A stretch of 64,000 nt of DNA from Erwinia pyri. Lineage in GTDB: Bacteria > Pseudomonadota > Gammaproteobacteria > Enterobacterales > Enterobacteriaceae. The translations under genes were made by a program, and so were the position numbers. Below are positions 54,245 through 64,000 of the stretch, piece by piece. The stretch's first letter is position 1; each line of letters opens with the position of its first letter. The DNA lies in assembly GCF_030758455.1 (NCBI RefSeq), contig NZ_CP132353.1:4154001-4218000 (forward strand). The letters are read 5' to 3'. The notes below the pieces were generated by a model. It saw only the letters and a list, made by a program, of their open reading frames with translations, was not told the origin of the DNA and did no database searches.

Positions 54245-57200
54245 TTAATCGTCGTTGCCGCCCAGACCAGCGTTCAGCAGTTCTGCCAGGCTGGCAGAAG
54301 CTTCATCCGCAGTCACCTGAGGAACAACCGGCGTTTCGCCAGCTGCTTTACGGCGCATACGATCCTGATGATAAGCGTAACCGGTACCGGCTGGGATCAG
54401 ACGGCCAACGATAACGTTCTCTTTCAGGCCGCGCAGTTCGTCGCGTTTGCCCGCAACGGCTGCTTCGGTCAGTACGCGCGTCGTTTCCTGGAACGATGCG
54501 GCAGAGATGAAGGATTCGGTCGCCAGTGATGCTTTGGTGATACCCAGCAGATCGCGCATATAGGTTGCTGCGATTTTGCCGTTGGCTTCCAGTTCACGGT
54601 TAGAAATTTTAACGCGTGACACTTCAACCTGCTCGCCGTCCAGGAAGTCAGTGCTTCCTGCGCTGGCGATGGTTGCTTTACGCAGCATCTGACGAACGAT
54701 GACTTCGATGTGCTTATCGTTAATCTTAACGCCCTGCAGGCGGTAAACTTCCTGCACTTCGTTAGTGATGTAACGGGTCACCGCATGCACGCCACGCAGA
54801 CGCAGAATGTCATGTGGAGACTCTGGGCCATCGGAAACCACGTCACCACGCTCAACACGCTCACCTTCGAACACGTTCAGCTGACGCCATTTCGGAATCA
54901 TCTCTTCGTAATGATCGCTGCCATCAATCGGGGTGATAACCAGACGACGCTTCCCTTTGGTCTCTTTACCGAAGGAAATAATGCCGCTGATTTCAGCCAG
55001 GATTGCCGGCTCTTTCGGACGACGCGCTTCGAACAGGTCAGCAACGCGTGGCAGACCACCGGTGATGTCCTTGGTACCGCCAGATTCCTGCGGAACACGA
55101 GCCAGGGTATCACCCGAGCTGATCTTGATACCGTCCTCCAGCTGCACAATCGCTTTACCTGGCAGGAAGTACTGAGCAGGCATATCGGAGCCTGGGATCA
55201 TTACGTCATTGCCGTTGGCATCAACAATTTTCAGCGCTGGACGCAGATCTTTACCACCGGCAGTACGTTCAGCACTGTCCAGGATCACCAGAGAGGAGAG
55301 ACCGGTCAGGTCATCCGTCTGGCGGGTAATGGTCTGGCCGTCAATCATGTCAGTGAAGCGAATGAAACCGCTCACTTCGGTGATAACCGGCATGGTATGC
55401 GGATCCCAGTTTGCTACGGTCTCGCCCGCTGCAACCTGCTCGCCGTCGCCTTTCGCCATGGTAGAACCGTAAGGAACTTTATAGCTCTCTTTGGTCCGGC
55501 CAAATTCGTCGATCATTTTCAGCTCGGTGTTACGTGAAGTAACAACCAGCTTGCCAGCGGAGTTGGTTACCGACTTAGCATTGATCAGCTTCAGCGTACC
55601 CTTGTTCTTCACCTGGATGCTGGATTCAGCAGCCGCACGAGATGCCGCACCACCGATGTGGAACGTACGCATCGTCAGCTGTGTACCCGGCTCACCGATG
55701 GACTGTGCTGCGATAACGCCGATGGCCTCACCTTTGTTGATGATGTGACCACGTGCCAGATCGCGTCCATAACAGTGGGCGCACACGCCGAAGTCAGTTT
55801 CGCAACTTACTACGGAGCGAACTTTCAGGCTGTCAACAGAGTGCTCTTCCAACAGGTCACACTGCTGTTCGTGCAGCAGGGTGTTGCGTGGCAGCAGAAT
55901 GTCGGCAGTACCCGGCTTCAGCACGTCTTCTGCGGTCACACGACCCAGAACACGTTCGCGCAGTGGCTCTTTAACATCGCCACCCTCGATAACCGGAGTC
56001 ATCATGATACCTTCATGGGTACCACAATCATCTTCGGTCACCACCAGATCCTGTGCCACGTCAACCAGACGACGGGTCAGGTAACCGGAGTTCGCGGTTT
56101 TCAGTGCGGTATCCGCAAGACCTTTACGAGCACCGTGCGTGGAGATGAAGTACTGGAGTACGTTCAGACCTTCACGGAAGTTCGCGGTAATTGGCGTCTC
56201 GATGATTGAGCCATCTGGCTTAGCCATCAGACCACGCATACCGGCCAGCTGACGGATCTGGGCAGCAGAACCACGCGCACCGGAGTCAGCCATCATAAAG
56301 ATGCTGTTGAAGGAAACCTGACGCTCTTCCACGCCATCGCGGTTGATCACGACTTCGGTAGAGAGGTTTTCCATCATCGCTTTAGCAACGCGTTCGTTGG
56401 CCGCAGCCCAGATATCGATCACTTTGTTATAACGTTCGCCAGCGGTAACCAGACCAGACTGGAACTGCTCCTGAATCTCAGCCACTTCCGCTTCCGCTTC
56501 GGTGATGATTTCCACTTTCTTGGCCGGGATAACCATGTCGTCGATACCTACAGACGCACCAGAGCGCGCAGCGTAGGCGAAACCGGTGTACATGGTCTGG
56601 TCAGCAAAGATAACGGTCGGCTTCAGGCCCAGGATGCGGTAACAGGTGTTCAGCATCTTGGAGATAGCTTTCTTGCCCAGCGCCTGGTTCACGATTGAGT
56701 ACGGCAGACCTTTAGGCACGATCATCCAGAGGATGGCACGGCCAACGGTGGTATCGATGATGCTGGTTTTAGCAACCCACTCATCCTGCTCGTTCTTTTC
56801 GTGCTCGGTGATACGCACTTTCACGCGAGCGTGCAGAGAGGCCAGACCGGCGCGATAAATACGCTCCGCTTCTTTAGGGCCAGTCAGCACCATGCCTTCG
56901 CCTTTGGCGTTAACACAGTCGCGGGTCATGTAGTAGAGACCCAGTACAACGTCCTGAGAAGGAACGATGATTGGCTCACCGTTCGCTGGCGACAGGATGT
57001 TGTTGGTGGACATCATCAGCGCACGCGCTTCCAGCTGGGCTTCCAGCGTCAGCGGTACGTGAACAGCCATCTGGTCACCATCGAAGTCGGCGTTATAAGC
57101 CGCACAAACCAGCGGGTGCAGCTGGATAGCTTTACCTTCGATCAGCACTGGCTCAAAGGCCTGGATACCCAGACGGTGCAGCGTTGGCGCACGGTTCAGC

Positions 57201-58465
57201 AGTACCGGGTGTTCGCGGATCACTTCGTCCAGGATATCCCAAACGACAGCTTCTTCACGCTCAACCATTTTCTTGGCGGCTTTAATGGTGGTAGCAAGAC
57301 CACGCAGTTCCAGCTTGCCGTAGATGAACGGTTTGAACAGCTCCAGCGCCATTTTCTTCGGCAGACCACACTGGTGCAGACGCAGGTATGGACCCACGGT
57401 GATAACGGAACGACCAGAGTAGTCGACACGTTTACCCAGCAAGTTCTGACGGAAACGACCCTGCTTACCTTTGATCATATCGGCCAAAGATTTCAGAGGA
57501 CGCTTGTTAGAACCGGTGATCGCACGACCGCGACGGCCGTTATCCAGCAGCGCATCGACCGCTTCCTGCAGCATACGTTTTTCGTTACGTACGATGATAT
57601 CTGGCGCAGCCAGATCCAGCAGGCGCTTCAGACGGTTGTTACGGTTGATCACGCGACGATAGAGATCGTTCAGATCGCTTGTTGCGAAACGACCGCCGTC
57701 CAGCGGTACCAGCGGACGCAGATCCGGTGGCAGCACAGGCAGCACGGTAAGGATCATCCACTCTGGCTTGTTACCAGACTGAACGAACGCTTCCAGCAGC
57801 TTGATACGCTTGGTCAGCTTTTTGCGTTTGGTTTCGGAGTTGGTTTCGGTCAGCTCTTCACGCAGCTGCTCGCACTCCTGCTCCAGATCCATGTTTTTCA
57901 ACAGGGCCTGGATCGCTTCCGCACCCATTTTCGCGTCAAACTCATCGCCAAACTCTTCCAGCGCATCCAGATACTGCTCTTCAGTCAGGATCTGACGACG
58001 CTCAAGGTTGGTCATGCCGCCTTCGACAACCACATAAGATTCGAAGTAGAGCACGCGTTCAATGTCACGCAATGGCATATCCAGCAGCAAACCGATGCGC
58101 GAAGGCAGCGATTTCAGGAACCAGATGTGCGCAGTAGGTGAAGCCAGCTCGATGTGACCCATACGCTCACGGCGTACTTTGGTCTGTGTAACTTCAACGC
58201 CACACTTCTCACAGATAACACCGCGGTGCTTCAGGCGCTTGTACTTACCGCACAGGCACTCATAGTCTTTTACTGGCCCGAAAATACGCGCGCAGAAAAG
58301 CCCGTCACGTTCTGGTTTGAACGTACGGTAGTTAATGGTTTCCGGCTTTTTAACTTCACCAAAAGACCAGGAACGGATCATGTCTGGCGAGGCCAGAGCA
58401 ATTTTGATCGCATCAAACTCTTCGGTCTTAGTTTGCGCTTTCAGAAACTTAAGTAAGTCTTTCAC
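54245..58465 (-). CDS. rpoC: RNA polymerase subunit beta'
   Basis: The 1406-residue catalytic subunit (E. coli 1407). It contains the N-terminal zinc site [20 protein letters not shown], the clamp, the active-site loop [13 protein letters not shown] that holds Mg2+, the trigger-loop region (…[21 protein letters not shown] split blocks) and the second zinc site [15 protein letters not shown]. It follows rpoB by 77 bases and ends the operon. Long open frames on the opposite strand here are shadows of its codon use. Confidence 0.99.
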   Translation of the reverse strand: MKDLLKFLKAQTKTEEFDAIKIALASPDMIRSWSFGEVKKPETINYRTFKPERDGLFCARIFGPVKDYECLCGKYKRLKHRGVICEKCGVEVTQTKVRRERMGHIELASPTAHIWFLKSLPSRIGLLLDMPLRDIERVLYFESYVVVEGGMTNLERRQILTEEQYLDALEEFGDEFDAKMGAEAIQALLKNMDLEQECEQLREELTETNSETKRKKLTKRIKLLEAFVQSGNKPEWMILTVLPVLPPDLRPLVPLDGGRFATSDLNDLYRRVINRNNRLKRLLDLAAPDIIVRNEKRMLQEAVDALLDNGRRGRAITGSNKRPLKSLADMIKGKQGRFRQNLLGKRVDYSGRSVITVGPYLRLHQCGLPKKMALELFKPFIYGKLELRGLATTIKAAKKMVEREEAVVWDILDEVIREHPVLLNRAPTLHRLGIQAFEPVLIEGKAIQLHPLVCAAYNADFDGDQMAVHVPLTLEAQLEARALMMSTNNILSPANGEPIIVPSQDVVLGLYYMTRDCVNAKGEGMVLTGPKEAERIYRAGLASLHARVKVRITEHEKNEQDEWVAKTSIIDTTVGRAILWMIVPKGLPYSIVNQALGKKAISKMLNTCYRILGLKPTVIFADQTMYTGFAYAARSGASVGIDDMVIPAKKVEIITEAEAEVAEIQEQFQSGLVTAGERYNKVIDIWAAANERVAKAMMENLSTEVVINRDGVEERQVSFNSIFMMADSGARGSAAQIRQLAGMRGLMAKPDGSIIETPITANFREGLNVLQYFISTHGARKGLADTALKTANSGYLTRRLVDVAQDLVVTEDDCGTHEGIMMTPVIEGGDVKEPLRERVLGRVTAEDVLKPGTADILLPRNTLLHEQQCDLLEEHSVDSLKVRSVVSCETDFGVCAHCYGRDLARGHIINKGEAIGVIAAQSIGEPGTQLTMRTFHIGGAASRAAAESSIQVKNKGTLKLINAKSVTNSAGKLVVTSRNTELKMIDEFGRTKESYKVPYGSTMAKGDGEQVAAGETVANWDPHTMPVITEVSGFIRFTDMIDGQTITRQTDDLTGLSSLVILDSAERTAGGKDLRPALKIVDANGNDVMIPGSDMPAQYFLPGKAIVQLEDGIKISSGDTLARVPQESGGTKDITGGLPRVADLFEARRPKEPAILAEISGIISFGKETKGKRRLVITPIDGSDHYEEMIPKWRQLNVFEGERVERGDVVSDGPESPHDILRLRGVHAVTRYITNEVQEVYRLQGVKINDKHIEVIVRQMLRKATIASAGSTDFLDGEQVEVSRVKISNRELEANGKIAATYMRDLLGITKASLATESFISAASFQETTRVLTEAAVAGKRDELRGLKENVIVGRLIPAGTGYAYHQDRMRRKAAGETPVVPQVTADEASASLAELLNAGLGGNDD

Positions 58466-58542
58466 GGATTAGCTCCCGTCGGAGTGAGACTTCTCAGCAC
58501 GCCCGGGGCCGGGCGTGCTGTAACCAGTACAAATTCGAGTGC

Positions 58543-61500
58543 TTACTCGTCTTCAAGCTCGATGTTAATACCCAGCGAGCGGATCTCTTTCAACAGTACG
58601 TTGAAGGATTCCGGCATGCCCGGTTCCATCTGATGGTTGCCGTCAACGATGTTTTTATACATCTTGGTACGGCCGTTCACATCATCAGACTTCACGGTCA
58701 GCATTTCCTGCAGGGTATAAGCGGCGCCGTATGCTTCCAGTGCCCACACTTCCATCTCACCGAAGCGCTGTCCACCGAACTGCGCCTTACCACCCAGCGG
58801 CTGCTGAGTAACGAGGCTGTAAGAGCCGGTAGAACGCGCATGCATCTTGTCATCCACTAAGTGGTTGAGTTTCAGCATGTACATATAGCCAACGGTAACC
58901 TGACGTTCGAACTGCTCGCCGGTACGACCATCAAACAGCGTGATCTGACCGGAAGAAGGCAGGCCGCCGAGCTGCAGCAGCTCTTTGATTTCGCTCTCTT
59001 TCGCGCCGTCAAACACCGGTGTGGCGATTGGCATCCCTTTCTTCAGGTTTTCAGCCAGACGCAGCACTTCGTCGTCGGTGAAGGTGTTCAGGTCGACTTT
59101 CTGACGCACATCGGTGCCCAGATCGTACGCGCGCTGAATAAACTCACGCAGTTTAGACACTTCTTCCTGCTTTTTAAGCATAGCGTTGATCTTATCGCCA
59201 ATGCCTTTTGCAGCCATACCCAGGTGGGTTTCAAGAATCTGTCCAATGTTCATACGTGAAGGTACGCCCAGCGGGTTCAGTACGATATCGACCGGCGTAC
59301 CGTTCTCATCGTATGGCATATCTTCGATCGGGTTGATCTTGGAGATAACACCTTTGTTCCCGTGACGACCTGCCATTTTGTCACCAGGCTGGATCTGACG
59401 CTTAACGGCCAGATACACTTTCACGATTTTCAGCACGCCAGGTGCCAGGTCATCGCCCTGAGTGATTTTACGGCGCTTCGCTTCGAGTTTTTTCTCAAAC
59501 TCGCGCTTCATCTCGTCGTACTGCTCTGCCAGCTGCTCCAGCTGGTTTTGCTTCTCTTCGTCGGTCAGGCCGAGTTCCAGCCAGCGCTCGCGTGGCAGCT
59601 TGTCCAGTTTTTCCGCTTCAACGCCGCCTGCAACCAGCAGGTAGTTGATACGGCTGAACAGACCAGCTTCGAGGATCTGCAGTTCTTCAGACAGGTCTTT
59701 CTTCGCCTGCTTCAGCTGCATCTCTTCGATTTCCAGCGCGCGCTTGTCTTTTTCCACGCCATCGCGGGTAAAGACCTGCACGTCGATAACGGTACCAGAA
59801 ACGCCATTTGGTACGCGCAGAGAAGAGTCCTTAACGTCAGACGCTTTCTCACCGAAGATTGCACGCAGCAGCTTCTCTTCTGGCGTCAGCTGGGTTTCAC
59901 CTTTCGGCGTTACCTTACCAACCAGAATGTCGCCACCGGTCACTTCAGCACCGATATAGACGATACCGGACTCATCCAGTTTAGAGAGCGCAGCTTCACC
60001 CACGTTAGGGATGTCAGCGGTGATCTCTTCTGGCCCCAGCTTGGTGTCACGAGAGACGCACGCCAGTTCCTGAATGTGGATAGTGGTGAAGCGATCTTCC
60101 TGTACCACGCGCTCGGAGACCAAAATGGAGTCTTCGAAGTTGTAGCCGTTCCACGGCATGAACGCGACGCGCATGTTCTGACCCAGTGCCAGTTCGCCGA
60201 GATCCGTTGAAGGACCATCAGCCAGCACGTCACCACGTTCAATTGGCTCACCCAGGTTCACGCAAGGCATCTGGTTGATGCAAGTGTTCTGGTTAGAACG
60301 GGTATATTTGGTCAGGTTGTAAATGTCGATACCCGCTTCGCCCGGATACATTTCGTCTTCGTTAACTTTGATAACGATACGGGATGCATCAACGTACTGA
60401 ACGGTACCACCACGTTTCGCTACGGCTGTAACACCGGAGTCAACCGCTACCGCGCGTTCCATACCGGTACCAACCAGCGGCTTATCAGCGCGCAGAGTTG
60501 GAACCGCCTGACGTTGCATGTTTGCACCCATCAATGCGCGGTTGGCGTCATCGTGCTCCAGGAACGGGATCAGTGACGCACCGACGGAAACCACCTGCTG
60601 GGTGGAAACGTCCATGTAGTCAACCTGATCGCGGCTGAAGAGGCTCGATTCGCCTTTGCTACGGCAGGTCACCAGATCGTCTACGAAGTGACCTTCGTCG
60701 TCGAGGTTAGTGTTCGCCTGAGCGATAACGTAGTTACCCTCTTCAATAGCAGAGAGGTAATGAATTTCATCGGTCACCACGCCTTCGCGAACGCGACGGT
60801 ATGGGGTTTCCAGGAAACCGTACTCGTTGGTCTGTGCGTACACAGACAGGGAGTTGATCAGACCGATGTTTGGACCTTCAGGCGTTTCGATTGGACATAC
60901 GCGACCGTAGTGCGTCGGGTGTACGTCTCGAACTTCAAAGCCTGCACGCTCACGCGTCAGACCGCCCGGGCCCAGTGCAGAGATACGACGCTTGTGCGTA
61001 ATCTCAGACAGCGGGTTGTTCTGGTCCATAAACTGAGAGAGCTGGCTGGAACCAAAGAACTCTTTCACTGCGGCAGAAATCGGCTTGGCGTTGATCATAT
61101 CCTGAGGCATCAGGGTATCCAGATCGCCCAGAGAGAGACGCTCTTTCACCGCACGCTCAACACGGACCAGACCTACGCGGAACTGGTTTTCCGCCATTTC
61201 GCCAACGGAACGAATACGACGGTTGCCGAGGTGGTCGATATCATCCACTTCACCAATACCGTTACGGATACCAATAAGCTTACGCATCACTTCAATGATG
61301 TCGTCTTTGCTCAGGATACCTGAACCTTCGATCTCGTCACGCAGCAGAGAACGGTTGAACTTCATACGGCCAACCGCAGAGAGATCGTAGCGGTCTTCAG
61401 AGAAGAACAGGTTCTCGAACAGGTTTTCAGCCGCTTCACGCGTTGGTGGCTCACCAGGACGCATCATGCGATAGATCTCAACCAGCGCGCTCAGGCGATC

Positions 61501-62571
61501 GCTGGTTGGATCGACGCGTACGGTTTCAGAGATATAGGCACCGTGATCCAGATCGTTGGTGAACAGGGTTTCAATGCGCTTGTGACCCGCCTGGCTCAGT
61601 TTAGCCAGCAGATCCAGCGACAGCTCCATGTTCGCGGCAACAATCAGTTCACCGGTGCTCTCGTCAATGTAGTCTTTACCTACTACCTTGCCGGCGATGT
61701 ATTCAACAGGAACTTCGATGTGCTCAACGCCATCTTTTTCCAGCTGACGAATATGACGTGCAGTAATACGACGGCCTTTCTCAACGTAAACAGTTCCGTT
61801 GGATTCGATATCGAAAGAGGCAGTCTCACCGCGCAGGCGCTCAGGAACAAGTTCCATCTGCAGCTTGTTGTCGCGGATTTCGTACACGATTTTTTCAAAG
61901 AACAGGTCAAGGATCTGCTCAGTGGTGTAGTTCAGTGCACGCAGAATGATGGTCGCAGGCAATTTACGGCGACGGTCAATACGAACGAACAGGTTGTCTT
62001 TCGGATCGAACTCAAAGTCCAACCATGAACCACGGTAAGGAATAATACGTGCGTTATAAAGCACTTTACCCGATGAGTGGGTTTTACCCTTATCGCTGTC
62101 GAAGAAGACACCAGGACTACGATGCAGCTGAGAAACGATAACCCTTTCTGTACCGTTGATCACAAAGGTACCGTTATCGGTCATGAGTGGAATTTCACCC
62201 ATGTAAACTTCTTGCTCTTTGATGTCCTTAACGGTGCCTTCCGGCGCTTCGCGCTCGTAGATCACCAGACGCAGTTTAACGCGCAGGGGTGCAGAGAACG
62301 TGACGCCACGAATCTGACACTCTTTCACATCAAAGACAGGTTCGCCTAAACGGTAGCTGACGTACTGCAGCTCAGAGTTACCGCTATAGCTTTGGATCGG
62401 GAATACGGAACGGAAAGCAGCTTCCAGACCATATTGACCTTCCGGATCTTGCTCGATGAACTTCTGGAACGAGTCAAGCTGGATAGAAAGGAGATAAGGA
62501 ATGTCCAGAACTTGTGGACGTTTTCCAAAATCCTTACGGATGCGTTTTTTCTCGGTATAGGAGTAAACCAT
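58543..62571 (-). CDS. rpoB: RNA polymerase subunit beta
   Basis: The 1342-residue subunit, same length as E. coli. I start at ATG 62571 ([19 protein letters not shown]); the frame could run to 62631 but those 20 residues are not conserved. The rifampicin region [17 protein letters not shown] followed by [14 protein letters not shown] is wild type. Near the active site the sequence reads [20 protein letters not shown], where the E. coli form I remember has KRR. With rpoC it forms the catalytic core. Upstream lies the rplL-rpoB attenuator. Confidence 0.99.
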   Translation of the reverse strand: MVYSYTEKKRIRKDFGKRPQVLDIPYLLSIQLDSFQKFIEQDPEGQYGLEAAFRSVFPIQSYSGNSELQYVSYRLGEPVFDVKECQIRGVTFSAPLRVKLRLVIYEREAPEGTVKDIKEQEVYMGEIPLMTDNGTFVINGTERVIVSQLHRSPGVFFDSDKGKTHSSGKVLYNARIIPYRGSWLDFEFDPKDNLFVRIDRRRKLPATIILRALNYTTEQILDLFFEKIVYEIRDNKLQMELVPERLRGETASFDIESNGTVYVEKGRRITARHIRQLEKDGVEHIEVPVEYIAGKVVGKDYIDESTGELIVAANMELSLDLLAKLSQAGHKRIETLFTNDLDHGAYISETVRVDPTSDRLSALVEIYRMMRPGEPPTREAAENLFENLFFSEDRYDLSAVGRMKFNRSLLRDEIEGSGILSKDDIIEVMRKLIGIRNGIGEVDDIDHLGNRRIRSVGEMAENQFRVGLVRVERAVKERLSLGDLDTLMPQDMINAKPISAAVKEFFGSSQLSQFMDQNNPLSEITHKRRISALGPGGLTRERAGFEVRDVHPTHYGRVCPIETPEGPNIGLINSLSVYAQTNEYGFLETPYRRVREGVVTDEIHYLSAIEEGNYVIAQANTNLDDEGHFVDDLVTCRSKGESSLFSRDQVDYMDVSTQQVVSVGASLIPFLEHDDANRALMGANMQRQAVPTLRADKPLVGTGMERAVAVDSGVTAVAKRGGTVQYVDASRIVIKVNEDEMYPGEAGIDIYNLTKYTRSNQNTCINQMPCVNLGEPIERGDVLADGPSTDLGELALGQNMRVAFMPWNGYNFEDSILVSERVVQEDRFTTIHIQELACVSRDTKLGPEEITADIPNVGEAALSKLDESGIVYIGAEVTGGDILVGKVTPKGETQLTPEEKLLRAIFGEKASDVKDSSLRVPNGVSGTVIDVQVFTRDGVEKDKRALEIEEMQLKQAKKDLSEELQILEAGLFSRINYLLVAGGVEAEKLDKLPRERWLELGLTDEEKQNQLEQLAEQYDEMKREFEKKLEAKRRKITQGDDLAPGVLKIVKVYLAVKRQIQPGDKMAGRHGNKGVISKINPIEDMPYDENGTPVDIVLNPLGVPSRMNIGQILETHLGMAAKGIGDKINAMLKKQEEVSKLREFIQRAYDLGTDVRQKVDLNTFTDDEVLRLAENLKKGMPIATPVFDGAKESEIKELLQLGGLPSSGQITLFDGRTGEQFERQVTVGYMYMLKLNHLVDDKMHARSTGSYSLVTQQPLGGKAQFGGQRFGEMEVWALEAYGAAYTLQEMLTVKSDDVNGRTKMYKNIVDGNHQMEPGMPESFNVLLKEIRSLGINIELEDE

Positions 62572-62781
62572 AGGGTTCCTCAGCTCGCTGAAAAGTAGAA
62601 CCTCTCTGTCCGTCCAGGGGGGACAGTTCATGCAACACTATTATGAGACGCGGAAAGAAGACTCCCCTTCCGTAATACCTCTTTCTATCACTCTTAAATC
62701 ATTTCGTTGCTGGGGCAATAACGCATAAAGCGCCAGGAGAGCAATATATTAAGTCGTCGATAGAGAAAGATATTAAGCAAA

Positions 62782-62811
62782 TCAATGACTAAATAGTGTG
62801 AAACGTCATTG
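62782..62811 (-). other. Hairpin in the rplL-rpoB intergenic leader (possible RNase III site)
   Basis: TCAATGAC (62782-62789) and GTCATTGA (62804-62811) are perfect eight-base arms. In E. coli an RNase III processing site lies in this spacer after the attenuator; this stem is a candidate. The rest of 62572-62895 has no gene. Confidence 0.4.
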
Positions 62812-62823
62812 ACGCTATAGAGC

Positions 62824-62856
62824 GCAAAAAGGCTGGTGACCGAAAAGTCACCAGCC
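62824..62856 (-). terminator. rplL-rpoB attenuator
   Basis: On the minus strand GGCTGGTGAC and GTCACCAGCC form ten perfect pairs around TTTTCG, followed by TTTTTGCGCT, 39 bases after the rplL stop. As in E. coli it should let only part of the ribosomal-protein transcripts continue into rpoBC. Confidence 0.88.
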
Positions 62857-62895
62857 ATCAGCCTGATAATTTAGGCTGCAACCTGAAAGGTTGGC

Positions 62896-63279
<384 letters not shown>

Positions 63280-63331
63280 TCAGTGTAGATAAAGGTTACG
63301 TAAGCAAGAGTCGGAAAAGAAAGGCTTAAGC

Positions 63332-63835
63332 TTAAGCAGCTTCAGTTTCTTTCTGATCGCGGACTGCAGCCAGAGTGCGAACCAGTTTGCCGGCAGCGGC
63401 TTCTTTCATGGTTGCCATCAGGCGTGCGATTGCTTCATCGTAAGTAGGCAGAGTTGCCAGGCGGTCGATCTGAGCCGCACTGATTAACTCGCCTTCAAAG
63501 GCCGCAGCTTTGACCTCAAATTTTGCATTCGCTTTCGCGAACTCTTTGAACAGACGAGCAGCAGCGCCCGGGTGTTCCATAGAGTATGCAATCAAGGTCG
63601 GACCGACGAACGTGTCTTTCAGGACCTCAAACTGAGTTCCCTCAACGACGCGGCGCAGCAAGGTGTTACGAACAACACGCATGTAAACGCCAGCTTCACG
63701 ACCTGCTTTACGCAGTTCAGTCATTTTGCCTACTGGTACGCCACGAGAATCCGCAACTACCGCAGACAGCGCGCCTTTGGCTACTTCGCTGACTTCAGCA
63801 ACAATCGCTTGTTTGTCTTGAAGATTTAAGGCCAT
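63332..63835 (-). CDS. rplJ: Ribosomal protein uL10
   Basis: The 167-residue protein (E. coli 165) that anchors L7/L12 dimers on the 23S rRNA. It begins [15 protein letters not shown], contains [17 protein letters not shown] and VVRNTLLRR, and ends with the helix that binds L12. AGGAG lies nine bases before the ATG at 63835. With L12 it represses its own translation by binding the leader upstream. Confidence 0.98.
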   Translation of the reverse strand: MALNLQDKQAIVAEVSEVAKGALSAVVADSRGVPVGKMTELRKAGREAGVYMRVVRNTLLRRVVEGTQFEVLKDTFVGPTLIAYSMEHPGAAARLFKEFAKANAKFEVKAAAFEGELISAAQIDRLATLPTYDEAIARLMATMKEAAAGKLVRTLAAVRDQKETEAA

Positions 63836-64000
63836 TAGCTTGTGCTCCTGGATTTTGCCGGAGATGAATTTCTCCGGAACTCACTTCACCTGGCCGAAAC
63901 CAGGCGCTTAAACACGGTGAGCAGAATCCAGCAAAGACTATAAAAATATTCTTCAGGTTCTGTCACCGTCTACGCAGGAGATTAAGCCTCTTACGAGACA
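63836..64000 (-). promoter_or_regulatory. L10 leader (autoregulatory 5' region of rplJ)
   Basis: Upstream of rplJ are two clear hairpins: CCGGAGA/TCTCCGG near 63858-63877, just before the ribosome-binding site, and CCTGG/CCAGG at 63889-63904. In E. coli the L10-L12 complex binds this leader to repress translation of rplJL. The window ends inside it, so any promoter and rplA lie beyond. Confidence 0.6.

Noticed and set aside
56801..58141. A 446-codon open frame antisense to rpoC
   Set aside because: It is rich in Gln, Thr and Arg as expected from reversed rpoC codons and shows no domain.

Overview
The window is chromosomal core DNA of a gamma-proteobacterium of the order Enterobacterales. The gene order (lysC, yjbB, metH, iclR, aceK-aceA-aceB, metA, an rrn operon, purH-purD, yjaH, hupA, yjaG, nfi, hemE, nudC, rsd, thiCEFSGH, rpoC-rpoB, rplL-rplJ) follows the E. 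coli K-12 order of the lysC-to-rplJ segment as I remember it. Protein lengths often match E. coli exactly (MetH 1227, RpoB 1342, HupA 90, NudC 257, ThiS 66 residues). The inserted accessory genes, the intergenic repeats and the 16S variable regions suggest Erwinia, Pantoea or a relative; that genus-level guess is tentative.

Layout. 1-6.7 kb: the end of a Na+/H+ antiporter gene, the lysine riboswitch and lysC, aqpZ, a panS-like transporter and yjbB. 6.8-12.3 kb: an accessory ABC importer with a cytoplasmic alkaline-phosphatase-superfamily hydrolase and a divergent GntR/UTRA regulator, with two copies of a palindromic operator between them. 12.4-17.1 kb: divergent metH and iclR. 17.1-17.85 kb: gene-free mosaic of repeats and two long palindromes. 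17.85-20.9 kb: a gntK-edd-eda (Entner-Doudoroff) operon inserted between iclR and the glyoxylate operon aceBAK (20.8-25.6 kb), whose aceK end overlaps eda tail to tail. 25.9-26.8 kb: metA. 26.9-31.6 kb: an accessory LysR / M20 peptidase / binding protein / M28 peptidase cluster. 31.7-37.4 kb: a complete rRNA operon on the minus strand (16S, tRNA-Glu, 23S, 5S, tRNA-Thr, 5S) with P1 and P2 promoters. 37.4-45.7 kb: purHD and housekeeping genes. 45.7-51.4 kb: the TPP-riboswitch-controlled thiamine operon. 51.5-54.1 kb: a MocR regulator with a divergent DUF1127 gene, and hiuH. 54.2-64 kb: rpoC, rpoB, rplL, rplJ and the L10 leader.

How the genes work together. Several known control circuits can be read from the DNA: lysine and TPP riboswitches, IclR boxes at both iclR and aceB, MetJ and MetR sites near metA, a PurR box before purH, a GntR box before gntK, and the L10 leader and rplL-rpoB attenuator. 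The least explained parts are the two accessory clusters (6.8-12.3 kb and 26.9-31.6 kb), the repeat mosaic at 17.1-17.7 kb, and a trio of DnaA-box-like sites between the rrn and purH promoters. I see no CRISPR array, insertion sequence, prophage or obvious defence system.
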